This document shows, piece after piece, positions 11,180 through 20,501 of a stretch of 64,000 nucleotides of DNA. The DNA comes from Bipolaris cookei. Lineage: Eukaryota > Ascomycota > Dothideomycetes > Pleosporales > Pleosporaceae. The translations under genes were made by a program, and so were the position numbers. Each line of letters begins with the position of its first letter. The first letter of the stretch is position 1. The stretch is taken from assembly GCA_002286855.1 (NCBI GenBank), contig NRSV01000009.1, forward strand, positions 250,984 to 314,983. Reading direction: 5' to 3'. Under the pieces are notes generated by a model. That model did no database searches, was not told the DNA's origin, and worked only from the letters and a program-made list of their open reading frames with translations.

Positions 11180-13079
11180 CTAAGTCCCGCACTTCGAGGC
11201 GATGCTGAGCGCGAGTTTTTTGCCCCAAGTGACTACGCGCCAATCGCTGCGACGGAGCAGATTCGCAGAATTAGCAGGTTGTTTAGGCTAGAGGGTGAAT
11301 GCGGATGGCACATCGAAATCAGTCGTCTTGCATGGTGGAGGGAGGTGCATCCAGGTAGTTCGACAAACATTGGCAGAAAGAGGAAAGATGGCGAAAAGAG
11401 AGGTAGAAAGAAGAAAAATCTTTAGATGTATTCTGCATTTACCTAGATTATGTATTATGATTATGTGCATCATCTGTGTTATACGTAATTGGCATCTTTC
11501 CTTCATGGAACTGTACGTCCAGTGTTTTTTTCTTTGTATCAGTTACATAGAACCGTAACAGCACAGAACCAGCAATGTTCTCGACTTGCATGGTTCGTAC
11601 TACCAATCACTGCATGTGATGACAGACAGAGGTCATGGAAAATCGCTGACATTTTGCAGGAAGTAGCAGAGAAATTACCAATCCCCTATACAGGACATGG
11701 GTAAAGTGTCCATGCAGCCAAATATTATGTATCCAGAAAGAGGACACATTCGTGTAACAAAATACGTAGTAAGCCCAGGGGTCAACAGGTATTGCTGATT
11801 GGCAAGATACCGGGCCAACGTCGTTGCATAGCCTAGCTACCACTGCAAGGCAACCATACAACAAGATTTACTTGTGCACTTCTTAGCATTGAGAGATATG
11901 CGATGTAATTCTTTATACTGCTGGAATTATAAGTTTTATACGTAAATCTGAAAAGTGTTTATGGTAACTCCAGCTGCAAGACCAGCGAAAGTTGTGGACA
12001 CATTTGCCGTTAGGCTATCCCGGCGCACTAAGAGCGGCGCTCCTCTAAAGCTTAACGCGTACCATCAGTGATTTTTACCGGTATCTTGGGTGCGGCTGCG
12101 GTAATGGTCGACCAAGTCGCGTATCGTATAATCTTAATCACTCTAGTCTTGTATCTACTATGTTGGCATCTTGGCGCTGTATTCGATGCATGCCGGTGGG
12201 GGAATGCTGTACTATTCCCGTTATCAAATCGAACCCAATGTTAAGACGGCATTGGTATAATATACCATCGGTACTATATTGGCCAGATATAAAACATTTA
12301 ATCATAAGACTTCTTTGAAGCTGAAAGTCACACACTTTATAGATGAAAGCTAGGAGAAGTAAAATATTTGGCAGAGAAGTTGCGACAACTTGCTTAAGAT
12401 GAACAAACAATTAGCAGGATCTGTCATGTAACATGGATATGTACACTCCATACGTGATAGACCCCTTATGAATCGTGCATGCGCTACACTGCAACGCCAG
12501 TTCTTTGCCCAAGCAAGGAAGAACGTCGGCTATAAGATCCCTACACACATCGCATGCCCGTGCTCTCACAGGAAGCGTGTATCCGACATCGGTTAACTAG
12601 TGTTGTTGGATCTTGAATAGTAGCTTACCTTTTCAGGGAGTTCGATTGGCATGAAACACACGCGAATTTTAGAGATCGCCTGATAGGGTCGGTTGTTCCG
12701 TCTTGGATCTCAATTACTAGTAGTAGCGCCAGATGTCTCGGTCTCATGTCAGCGTCAGCGTTCTCCTTTCTGGGCCGGCCCGGCTTGTCAGACCATCGTG
12801 GAACGACGGATGCACAAGGCAACGGAAATAGCTTGGCAAGATGACTGCAACGCAACAGTTGACATGCACACTACGTGACTGATTTTGAGGTTAAGAGACT
12901 TTGACTAGCGACAAGGCAGCAGCTCGCCCACTTCAAAAGTGTAACAGCCTTGCAATGTCGTAACCGGAAAGCATCCCACGCAAATGTTGTCGTACCATCA
13001 CTCACCTGCCAAGACTGCTTTTGACGATAGAGCGGCATTTGCCTCAATGTAACTGACACTGAGCTCTACGAGCCATATA
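11180..13079. other. Intergenic 1.9 kb, nothing recognised
   Basis: Moderately AT-rich. All frames are short and none shows a family signature. It separates rpo41 from the first transposon block; decayed repeat sequence is possible. Confidence 0.4.
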
Positions 13080-14572
13080 ACTAGCCCAAACCCATCCAAT
13101 TACAAAAGCTATTACAAGGCTACAAAAAACAAACCTTCAACAATCCGAACAGCCAAAGAAAACTAGACAACTATAGACCATTACCAGCTCCATCCCACCT
13201 ATCCAAGAGATAGAAGAGATCATCCTATATAACTCCAAACTAAGGGGCAGTCTTGACTATAATATCTCTATCTCAAGTAAGACAAAATTAGAAGAGGCAG
13301 CCGCACACAAAGATTAAATCCAACCAAAAGAGGACAACTCTACAGTAATCTACTCAGACGTCTCTAAATCCAAACACGGGGGAGGGATAGGTGTGGGCCT
13401 AGCAGTCTACAGCCCAAACCAATAAGAAATCTACGCAAAAGCAGAGAATATAGGCAAGAATCAACTAGTCTATAATGGAAAGCTCAAAGGCATTACAGCA
13501 GCTTTCGAATACGCAGCCAAAACAGCCAAAAAAAGACCAAAATATCCACGTCTACACCGACAACCAAGCAGCAATCTATATGCTCCTGATTCTATCAGAT
13601 AAACCAAGCCAACAGTGGGTAATTCGGTGCCAAAAAGCAGCCAAAGCCATCCTAAACAGAAAAGCAAAGATCTTCTTGAAATGGGCTCCAGGCCATACAG
13701 ATATCGAAGGAAACGAAAAAGCAGATTCCTTAGCAAAGGAAGCTACAAAACAAACACAAAAAAATCACAAACAAGCCTAGCTTCCCTGGGCACCAAAATC
13801 AAACTCCTCCAATGAGCTAGCAAGCAGAAGAGTGGAGAAAGTACAGAGAAACAGCAAGAGAGGAGAAGACCAGCTACGGAGCTACCTTCAATCTAAAGCT
13901 TAAAAACCAACTAGCAATCTCAAGAGGCACGAAAAGAGATATTTCAAGCTCTTTCTACTCTCTTAAGATAGGACACGGATACTTCAACTCCTACCTGAAG
14001 AGAACTAACAGAAGAGAAACAGATCTCTGTAGCTGCGGGAGACCGCAAACAGCAGAGCATCTACTTCTATACTGCAGCTTCTACAGCGTAGAAAGAAACA
14101 AACTTAAAAAGACTCTAGACAAGAAAGTACTTAAGCTACCACTCTACTCCACACTACGAGCGGTATAGAAGCTACGTTAGCTTTTATTAATAGCACGAGG
14201 ATAGGAACAAGAAAGTAGCACCTAGGCCAAGAAGGCTAGACAAAAGAAAAACAATAAAAAACAACAATAAAAAGAAGAAAATCGGAAGAAACAACATTGC
14301 AGTTACTAGTACCATTTCCTTTCTCCTAAGAGAGCCCGCTGGAAGGTAGCCTAGCTGTCCTACATCTCTCCCTATTACCAAACTGCTCTTTAGCACTAGG
14401 CATTTAGAAAGCTAGTAATATCTTATCTAGATAAAAGCCGAAGCACCATAGTCACGCAATATAGCACAAAGTACCAAATTGTAAATAAGCAGATAGAACG
14501 GCCTCTAGCCAAAGTCCTACACATCCAACGGCTGATACAGGACTATAATGGAACAATAACAATAATAACCAT
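13080..14572 (+). mobile_element. Decayed LINE (Tad-like non-LTR retrotransposon), 3' part
   Basis: The plus strand carries the 3' end of a non-LTR retrotransposon ORF2. An RNase H domain is readable in pieces: VIYSDVSKSKHGGGIG near 13345, the HVYTDNQAAIYML block near 13545, and WAPGHTDIEGNEKADSLAKE near 13683. It is followed near 14030 by the terminal zinc-knuckle-like CSCGRPQTAEHLLLYC. In-frame TAA/TAG codons and frameshifts break it, many explicable as CAA/CAG to TAA/TAG. The 3' untranslated part (about 14330-14572) recurs at 55.7 and 63.5 kb and ends in an ACAATAATAACC-type tail. The 5' end is not defined; 13080 is where similarity-free sequence gives way to this A-rich coding style. Confidence 0.75.
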
Positions 14573-14599
14573 CGCAGTCATTTAATTAATTACAATACA

Positions 14600-15045
14600 T
14601 TAGCGTAGACCCAGCTCAACGTCGTGAAGTAACAGCTGAGAGAGAGCGTCAAGCCCGGGGGCAAGCATTCACTGTGCCTGACCTACCATTATAATCTGAT
14701 GATTGGCGCAACGATCCAGCATTGACAGAGCGTGACTACATTCTGTTAAAAGACTTCCACGAGAAGCTGGACAGGGAGAGGATGGAGGAATGCTCTCGCT
14801 GTAACGAAAAGTGGTTCCACATGGGTCTTGATAATGACCATGTTTGTAATAGATGTCGAAAGGTTGACAAAGACCTGGATAACGACATGCCTTTCCCCTA
14901 CAGTGAGGCCAACGATATGGACCCAGGCCCTATTCCTGATGGAGTTGAGCCGCTCATCCAAATCGAAGAAATGTTGATTGATCGGGTGCATTGTTTTGTC
15001 AAAGTGCGCCAGATCCGCGGCATGCAGTATAATACAAGGGGCATA
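14600..15045 (+). mobile_element. Helitron-associated protein fragment (N-terminal domain)
   Basis: An open stretch with ATG at 14722 and upstream in-frame coding-like sequence from about 14600 encodes a Cys-rich block, CSRCNEKWFHMGL then VCNRCRKVDKD, followed by PLIQIEEMLIDRVH and KVRQIRGMQY. This is the pattern of the N-terminal domain found on fungal Helitron helicase proteins, where Cys pairs precede an EEMLI...VRQVRG block. The frame is cut at 15044-15045, the TA where element A is inserted. The sequence right of element A (18671 on) does not resume the domain convincingly, so this is a scrap of a larger lost element. Confidence 0.6.
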
Positions 15046-16217
15046 ACGTGGTTCACAAACGAGCGAGCGTATCTCACCAGCGCGTCAACGTTCAGACGAA
15101 AACGCAAGATGCCTCAATAACACAACGCCCAATCTACTTATACTGAAGCAAATCTAAAGCTTGCTCTTTCTGATATTAATTTTCAACGTGTTCAAAGTAG
15201 TTATCGTGCTGCTAGAATATATAATCTTCCTGAATCAACTCTTAAGCATCGACGCGCCGGGAGACGCTTTCGACGCGACTGTGAACCGAATTCAAAGCGC
15301 CTGAATAAGCTAGAAGAGGAGGTTATAGTAGAGCGTATTCTCGAAGAGTCTACACGAGGATTTGCGCCTACAAAGCCTGACGTTCGAGCAATGGCTGATA
15401 AACTCCTGCATGAGCGCGCCAGCGACCCTATTGGCAAGAACTGGGTTGATAACTTTACTAAGCGAACCTCTAAGCTCCGTACACACTGGAGCCGTCCCTA
15501 TGATCACCAGCGAGCCGCCTGCGAGGACCCAGCGGCTATCCAGCGCTGGTTCGACTTAGTCCAGGCGACAAAGCAGAAGTGGAGTATTGTAGACGACGAT
15601 ATCTACAACTTTGACGAAACTGGCTTCATGATGGGCAAGATATCATCACAGTTAGTTATCACAGGCTCAGAAGGATATGGCAAAAAGAAGCGGATACAGC
15701 CAGGCAACCGTCAGTGGGTTACTGTAATCCAAGGCGTAGGCGCGTTAGGTCGCCGGCTACCCCCCTTCGTTATCTTTGCGGGCAAGGTGCTTATCGACGT
15801 CTGGTTCAAAGACCTGCCTACTGACTGGGTCCTTGAAGTCAGTCCCAATGGCTGGACGAATAATCAGCTTGCTCTTGCCTGGTTAGAGCACTTTGATACC
15901 CATACAAAGAGGCATACTGTAGGTGGGTATCGACTGCTCGTTATCGACGGCCACGAGAGCCACTGCTCCGTCGATTTTCAGGATCTTTGCAAGGAGAAGA
16001 ATATTATTATTCTCTGCATGCCTGCGCACTCGTCTCACCTGTTGCAGCCTCTTGACGTCGCCTGCTTCTCGCCGTTGAAGCGCAAGTATGGCGACGTGAT
16101 CTCGGGCTTGGCACGCAACCGCACCAACTATATTAGCAAGGAGACCTTCCTACCTGCCTTTAGAACTGCTTTTGAGCAGTCTATCACGAAGGAGAATATC
16201 CAAGCTGGCTTTAGAGG

Positions 16218-16358
16218 NNNNNNNNNNNNNNNNNNNNNNNNNNNNNNNNNNNNNNNNNNNNNNNNNNNNNNNNNNNNNNNNNNNNNNNNNNNNNNNNNNN
16301 NNNNNNNNNNNNNNNNNNNNNNNNNNNNNNNNNNNNNNNNNNNNNNNNNNNNNNNNNN
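16218..16358. other. Assembly gap (141 N)
   Basis: A run of N inside the element A transposase gene. The coding frames on its two sides do not match for a gap of 141 bases, so the size is an estimate or a small indel lies within it. Confidence 0.98.
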
Positions 16359-16435
16359 TAAGAAACCGTTCTGGGTCTTCTACAAGCTCTTTAGACGAAA
16401 AGATCGCGCAGCTTAGTAAAGGTGCGCAACAGATA

Positions 16436-18267
16436 ACGTAAAGCACCACCGAGCCGGACACACCACCGAGCCGGACACTTTTTCTTGGCATCGCGAACAT
16501 CACTTGCAAAGTAACATGTCCCAACTACGTAAAGATACATTAACTCAGAGAGAAGGCAGAATTACTCTTGCTATTCAGGCCTATCGTACGGGCCAGTTTA
16601 AGAGCATTCGACGCGCTGCTGCTGTCTACAACGTTCCTTTTCAGCGGCTTTCTGATCGGCTTAACAAAATCACTTTTCGACCCCAGATATCTCCAAACTG
16701 CCGCAAACTAACTATAATTGAAGAGCAAACAATTGTACGATATATTCTTGATCTAGACTCACGAGGATTTGCTCCCCGACTGTGTGAGGTAGCGGATATG
16801 GCAGAGAAACTACTGCGCGTACGAGATGGCCAACCTTTAGGCAAGAACTGGGCAGAGCGATTTGTATCGCGTTCCGACGAGCTTAAAACAGCTTTCAATC
16901 GAGCAAAGGACCGCCAGAGAATACAGCAGGAAGATCCAGAGGTTATTAACGCGTGGTTTGAGCTTGTACGAGAGACAATTGAGAAGTATGGAGTACATTC
17001 TGACGACATCCATAACTTTGACGAGACTGGCTTTCAGATGGGCGTGATTGGCTCAATGAAGGTAGTTACAGGCGCAGAGCGTCGTACGAGGCCTACTTTG
17101 ACGCAGCCAGGCAATCGTGAGTGGGTTACAGTTATTCAGAGCATCTGCGCTGCGGGGTATGCTACTCCGCCATTCATTATCTACAAGGGACGCGTCCATA
17201 TCTCTGCTTGGTACGAAGAAGTAGATATACCGTACGATTGGAAGCTCTCAGTATCACAGAACGGCTGGACAAATAACGCGCTTGGTCTTGAGTGGTTAAA
17301 GCACTTTGACGAGCATACAAAGACGCGTCAGGTGGGGTCGTACAGGCTACTTATTCTTGACGGCCATGAGAGCCACCTAAACCAAGAATTTAAGGACTAC
17401 TGTCTTGAACAGAAGATTCTTACTCTTTGTATGCCTGCTCATTCATCGCATATACTTCAGCCGCTTGACGTTGTCTGCTTTTCGCCTCTTAAGCAGAAGT
17501 ACTCCCAACGCGTACGAGACTTGGCACGCCACCACGTCTGGCATATTGATAAAGAACGCTTCCTGCCAGCCTTTCGAGACGCGTTTCGCGACGTATTTAC
17601 GTTCGATAACTGCAAAAAAGCCTTTAAGGCAGCAGGGCTAGTTCCTATTAACGCGCAGAGAGTCATTGATCGTCTTGACGTACGCCTTTGTACCCCACCA
17701 CAAGAAGCTCAGCTAGAAACACCCTGGGAGTCTAAAACCCCTAGCAATTCGTACGAATTTGGATCACAGTCGAAGCTTGTAAGAGATTCTTTTGTACGAT
17801 CACCAACTGCTGCACAAGAAGGCTTCTCAAAGCTTATTGAAGGAGCTGAGGAGATGCTACATGAGAATGTGCTTATGAAGGCCCGCATACGAGAGCTTGA
17901 AGAGCAATTAGCTGAGGTAACAAAGCGCCGAGGGCGTAAAAGAAAGCGAATTCAGACAGGCGGGACACTAGACTTTGGTGCAGGAGCATCGCAGGCAGCT
18001 GAAAATGCTGCTACTGGTCGTACGGCATCAAAGAAGGCGCGTGGTGGGGGTAGTCAAGAAAAGGCTCTACCAGGTCAACGGCACTGTGGAACCTGTGGGA
18101 GAGTGGGCCATAACGCCCGTACGTGCCAAAAAGATGTAGAAGAAGATTCTCTATCAGATACAAGTGAGTTGTATAACGCATCTATAGCTAGTGTAGAGTA
18201 ATTCGAGTTTTCGTACATGAAGTTCGTGATGCCAAGAAAAAGTGTCCGGCTCGGTGGTGCTTTACGT
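16436..18267 (+). mobile_element. Element B: complete pogo/Fot-like transposon inserted in A
   Basis: 1832 bp from ACGTAAAGCACCACCGAGCC at 16436 to its inverted copy ending at 18267, flanked by TA (16434-16435; 18268-18269). The left end has two tandem copies of an 18-bp subterminal motif (CACCACCGAGCCGGACAC), the right end has one. It carries one intact transposase gene and is nearly identical to element E at 29890-31826. It lies inside the coding frame of the element A transposase, so it is younger than A. Confidence 0.95.
16516..18201 (+). CDS. Pogo/Fot-like DDE transposase with C-terminal zinc knuckle
   Basis: An intact intronless frame of 561 residues. It starts MSQLRKDT at ATG 16516; the same frame is open upstream only to a non-ATG codon. 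Domains in order: psq-type HTH (about 17-50, FKSIRRAAAVYNVPFQRLSD); CENP-B/Tc5-type HTH (about 75-140, GKNWAERFVSRSDELK); a DDE_1 integrase-like core with HNFDETGFQMG, RLLILDGHESH and LQPLDVVCFSPLK supplying the three acidic residues; a coiled coil (about 435-475, EMLHENVLMKARIRELEEQL); a basic stretch RRGRKRKR; and a CCHC knuckle CGTCGRVGHNARTC (CX2CX4HX4C). It would bind the element ends and cut at TA. Every feature needed for activity is present, so this copy may be autonomous; activity is not shown by sequence alone. Confidence 0.93.
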   Translation: MSQLRKDTLTQREGRITLAIQAYRTGQFKSIRRAAAVYNVPFQRLSDRLNKITFRPQISPNCRKLTIIEEQTIVRYILDLDSRGFAPRLCEVADMAEKLLRVRDGQPLGKNWAERFVSRSDELKTAFNRAKDRQRIQQEDPEVINAWFELVRETIEKYGVHSDDIHNFDETGFQMGVIGSMKVVTGAERRTRPTLTQPGNREWVTVIQSICAAGYATPPFIIYKGRVHISAWYEEVDIPYDWKLSVSQNGWTNNALGLEWLKHFDEHTKTRQVGSYRLLILDGHESHLNQEFKDYCLEQKILTLCMPAHSSHILQPLDVVCFSPLKQKYSQRVRDLARHHVWHIDKERFLPAFRDAFRDVFTFDNCKKAFKAAGLVPINAQRVIDRLDVRLCTPPQEAQLETPWESKTPSNSYEFGSQSKLVRDSFVRSPTAAQEGFSKLIEGAEEMLHENVLMKARIRELEEQLAEVTKRRGRKRKRIQTGGTLDFGAGASQAAENAATGRTASKKARGGGSQEKALPGQRHCGTCGRVGHNARTCQKDVEEDSLSDTSELYNASIASVE

Positions 18268-18752
18268 TAGCACATGAAATGGTGTTACTACGCGAGAAAG
18301 TAGGTAGCCTTGAAGCAGCTCTAGATACAGCAACAAAGCGCAAGAGCCGCAAGTGGCGATACGTACGGACAGAAGAGACTCTTAATGTTGGCGAGGTACA
18401 AGAAGTACTAGCTGAACAGGCAGGTAGTAGTCGTGGTGGTGGTGAGAGTGCATCGAAGAGGGTGCGAGGAGAGGCGATGCGGGCGTTGCAACCAGACTGG
18501 ACACACGTTCGTACCTGCGTAGTTGAGATAGATAGTGCAAGTGATTGTAGCGATTCTGATAATTAATTTGGTATATTGTAATAGTTTATTGATTGTGATA
18601 AAAGTGCGTGATAACGTCTCGACGTTGACGCGCTGGTGGGGATACGCTCGCTCGCTTGTGAACCACGTTAAGGGAAACTAATGACGCTGACGAGACTGTA
18701 AGCAAGTACAGGGGATGAAGCATTGAAGTGCTGACCCCAATATCTTTTCTTT

Positions 18753-19820
18753 TTAGATTACATCATTCTCGGTTGCCCAGCGAGCTACATCCCTCAGGGC
18801 AGTCATTGGCATGAGTACAAGCTCGACTACCGCACCACTGCTGGTCAAGAAGTCGCATTGCTGATTTGACAACGAGTCCCCATCGGCCATTCCCTGTTCT
18901 TTCAAGAGATTGAGAGCTCTCTCAAGGATGTTTTGCGAGTTCAGTATGATCTCTCCAGTCTGCTTGAGTAGTGTGTTGATGCTGCCATCTTCAGCGGTCT
19001 TCACATTCCAGTTCCGGTCGCTGAGCGTATCGTAGCCTAATACTTTCATCGATTTTCCGGCAGCGAATGAATGAAAGTCTTTGGTCCAGGTGTGGCTGAC
19101 TTCAACAAACAAGACCTCAACTTTCACTTCAATGCCCCATGACTCCACCTTCTTTTCTGAGAAGCTTGCGCTGCTTATCATTACTCCTGTATCTCCTCCA
19201 ATGCGGTATCCCCATACGAAGTAGTCGCCATATTTCTCAGTGAATGCTCCATAACCGCCTTCATATTTCAGCATTGCAATAGCCTCGTGACAGAGCCGTG
19301 GATTACGCTCCAATTGAACGGTTGCGCTGCGAACGCTGGCACGCATCGAACTTTTGTCCGACTGGCCTTTGTTAGATTGAATTATCTTCTTGTTTTTTCT
19401 TTACATAGGATAGCTTACATCTTTGTTGTTTTGCACGTCTTCATCAAACGTTCCCTTGACAGAGGCAGAACAGAGGAAAGGTAGGCCAGCTCCGACACCA
19501 AAGCCCAGGCTCAAATGGTTACCGATCTCACTTTTCCGACTTGTGTTGATAGACTGAAACGAAGATATACTGCCGTTTTCGCTTCGTAAGATCTTAGAAA
19601 TCATGAAAAGGTCGGATAAGATGAAGGGGTTCTCTTTGAGCCATGGATCACCATGTATACGGCGGGATTGGAAGCAGGTTCCTAACCTGATCTGCTGTTT
19701 TTTCCACGGCAGATTAATGGGTACACCCAGGGAAGCTTGTTGGGCGACCCAGTTGTTGTCATTGTCGTCGAGCTGGAACCAACCCTCGATTTTGTCGTCT
19801 TCCAGTCTAACAGGGGCCAT
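18753..19820 (-). CDS. MACPF-motif protein, short partner of a divergent pair
   Basis: Two exons on the minus strand, 19820-19419 and 19361-18753, join across a 57-bp intron (donor GTAAGC, acceptor CAG) to 336 residues. No signal peptide or classical membrane helix is seen. The central region has a Gly-rich LGFGVGAGLPF segment, then an amphipathic stretch, then YGDYFVWGYRIGG at about residues 178-190. That fits the membrane attack complex/perforin signature Y-G-[TD]-x-[FY]-x6-G-G, after which come alternating beta-like strands. The C-terminal about 90 residues look helical. It is transcribed away from the larger MACPF-motif gene at 20502, 681 bp apart. A pore-forming role is inference from the signature; I cannot name the target or a subfamily. 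An alternative is a beta-rich protein with a chance match, but the paired context argues against that. Confidence 0.6.
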
Positions 19821-20501
19821 ACATGAACTCTGCGATTACGCTTTCGTTTCCTGGAAGAGATAGCGTGCAATTCAACTGCACAAAGTGCTTTTGAAATATC
19901 GGGCTAAATATACAACATAAAAATGTCATGTTTGCCAAACGCGATGCAGGTTGCCATCGCTAAATGGCAACTACCTATGGCGCGTGGCTTTTGAGCTGAA
20001 AGCTACAGAAGTCTAGAGTCACTAGAAAGGTGGGGCGATCGTCGGGGCCGACCCCTTGCGCTTAGCTACTTTCAGTGTTTTTACGAATTTGTATATACTT
20101 CCCCTCACACTAATCGCCACAAAACTGCAGCACAGAACCGTGAGCTGAATACAAAGCGGCGATCAGTACGCCACATATGCAACCATATTGTGAGTGGCCG
20201 ATAAGGGCTAAGTCTGCTTCCAATGCTCCACACACGTCGTGGACTCCGGACGTGTTAACTCGTTCGCCAACCGAGTGTAAACAGCCTTTGCATCTTGATA
20301 TGGATTGTTCTCAGCTGAGCCTGAACAGTGTCTAGACTGCGGGCTATCAGGAGGCGTAAGATACCACATGCCTCGCTTGAACACTTCATCTTCAGGGCGG
20401 TACTAAATACAGTGCCTTGCCCTGAATATGCTGCTATCCAGCGTACCCTTCCTCTTTACAATTCCATTACACGTCCTGACTGCACGTAAAATATATTCAA
20501 T
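19821..20501. promoter_or_regulatory. Shared intergenic region of the divergent MACPF-motif genes
   Basis: 681 bp between the two start codons, transcribed outward on both sides, so it must hold both promoters. It has no open frame of note. A hydrophobic-protein-free AT-rich leader precedes the ATG at 20502. No individual binding site is claimed. Confidence 0.45.

Larger units (their letters stand above)
15109..18566 (+). pseudogene. Element A transposase, split by element B
   Basis: Coding runs from ATG 15109 in one frame to the gap at 16218, then from 16359 to 16435, and resumes at 18270-18566 beyond element B. It begins with a TAA at codon 4 (CAA to TAA is the likely change). Recognisable parts are a psq-like helix-turn-helix (SSYRAARIYNLPESTLKHRR), a CENP-B-type HTH with KNWVDNFTKR, and the DDE domain with YNFDETGFMMGK, RLLVIDGHESH and LLQPLDVACFSPLK. 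Removing element B and one TA restores the frame exactly (QQI joins AHEMVLLREK). The C-terminal CCHC knuckle seen in element B is decayed here (only HVRTC remains). The frame before the N gap differs from the one after it, so the gap length is not exact. Inactive as it stands. Confidence 0.85.
15046..18668 (+). mobile_element. Element A: pogo/Fot-like DNA transposon, hosting element B
   Basis: Terminal inverted repeats begin ACGTGGTTCACAARCGAGCG at 15046 and end with the reverse complement at 18668; the similarity extends about 50 bp, to the CCAGCGCGTCAACG motif. TA flanks both ends (15044-15045 and 18669-18670), the usual pogo/Tc1-mariner target duplication. A second pogo-like element (B, 16436-18267) sits inside its transposase gene, and a 141-N assembly gap lies at 16218-16358. 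A 22-bp stub of the same end type occurs at 62845-62866. Confidence 0.85.

Noticed and set aside
16359..16416. Continuation of the element A frame directly through the N gap (KKPFWVFYKLF...)
   Set aside because: The other frame (KIAQLSKGAQQI) leads correctly into the C-terminus beyond element B and matches element C, so the gap length is inexact.
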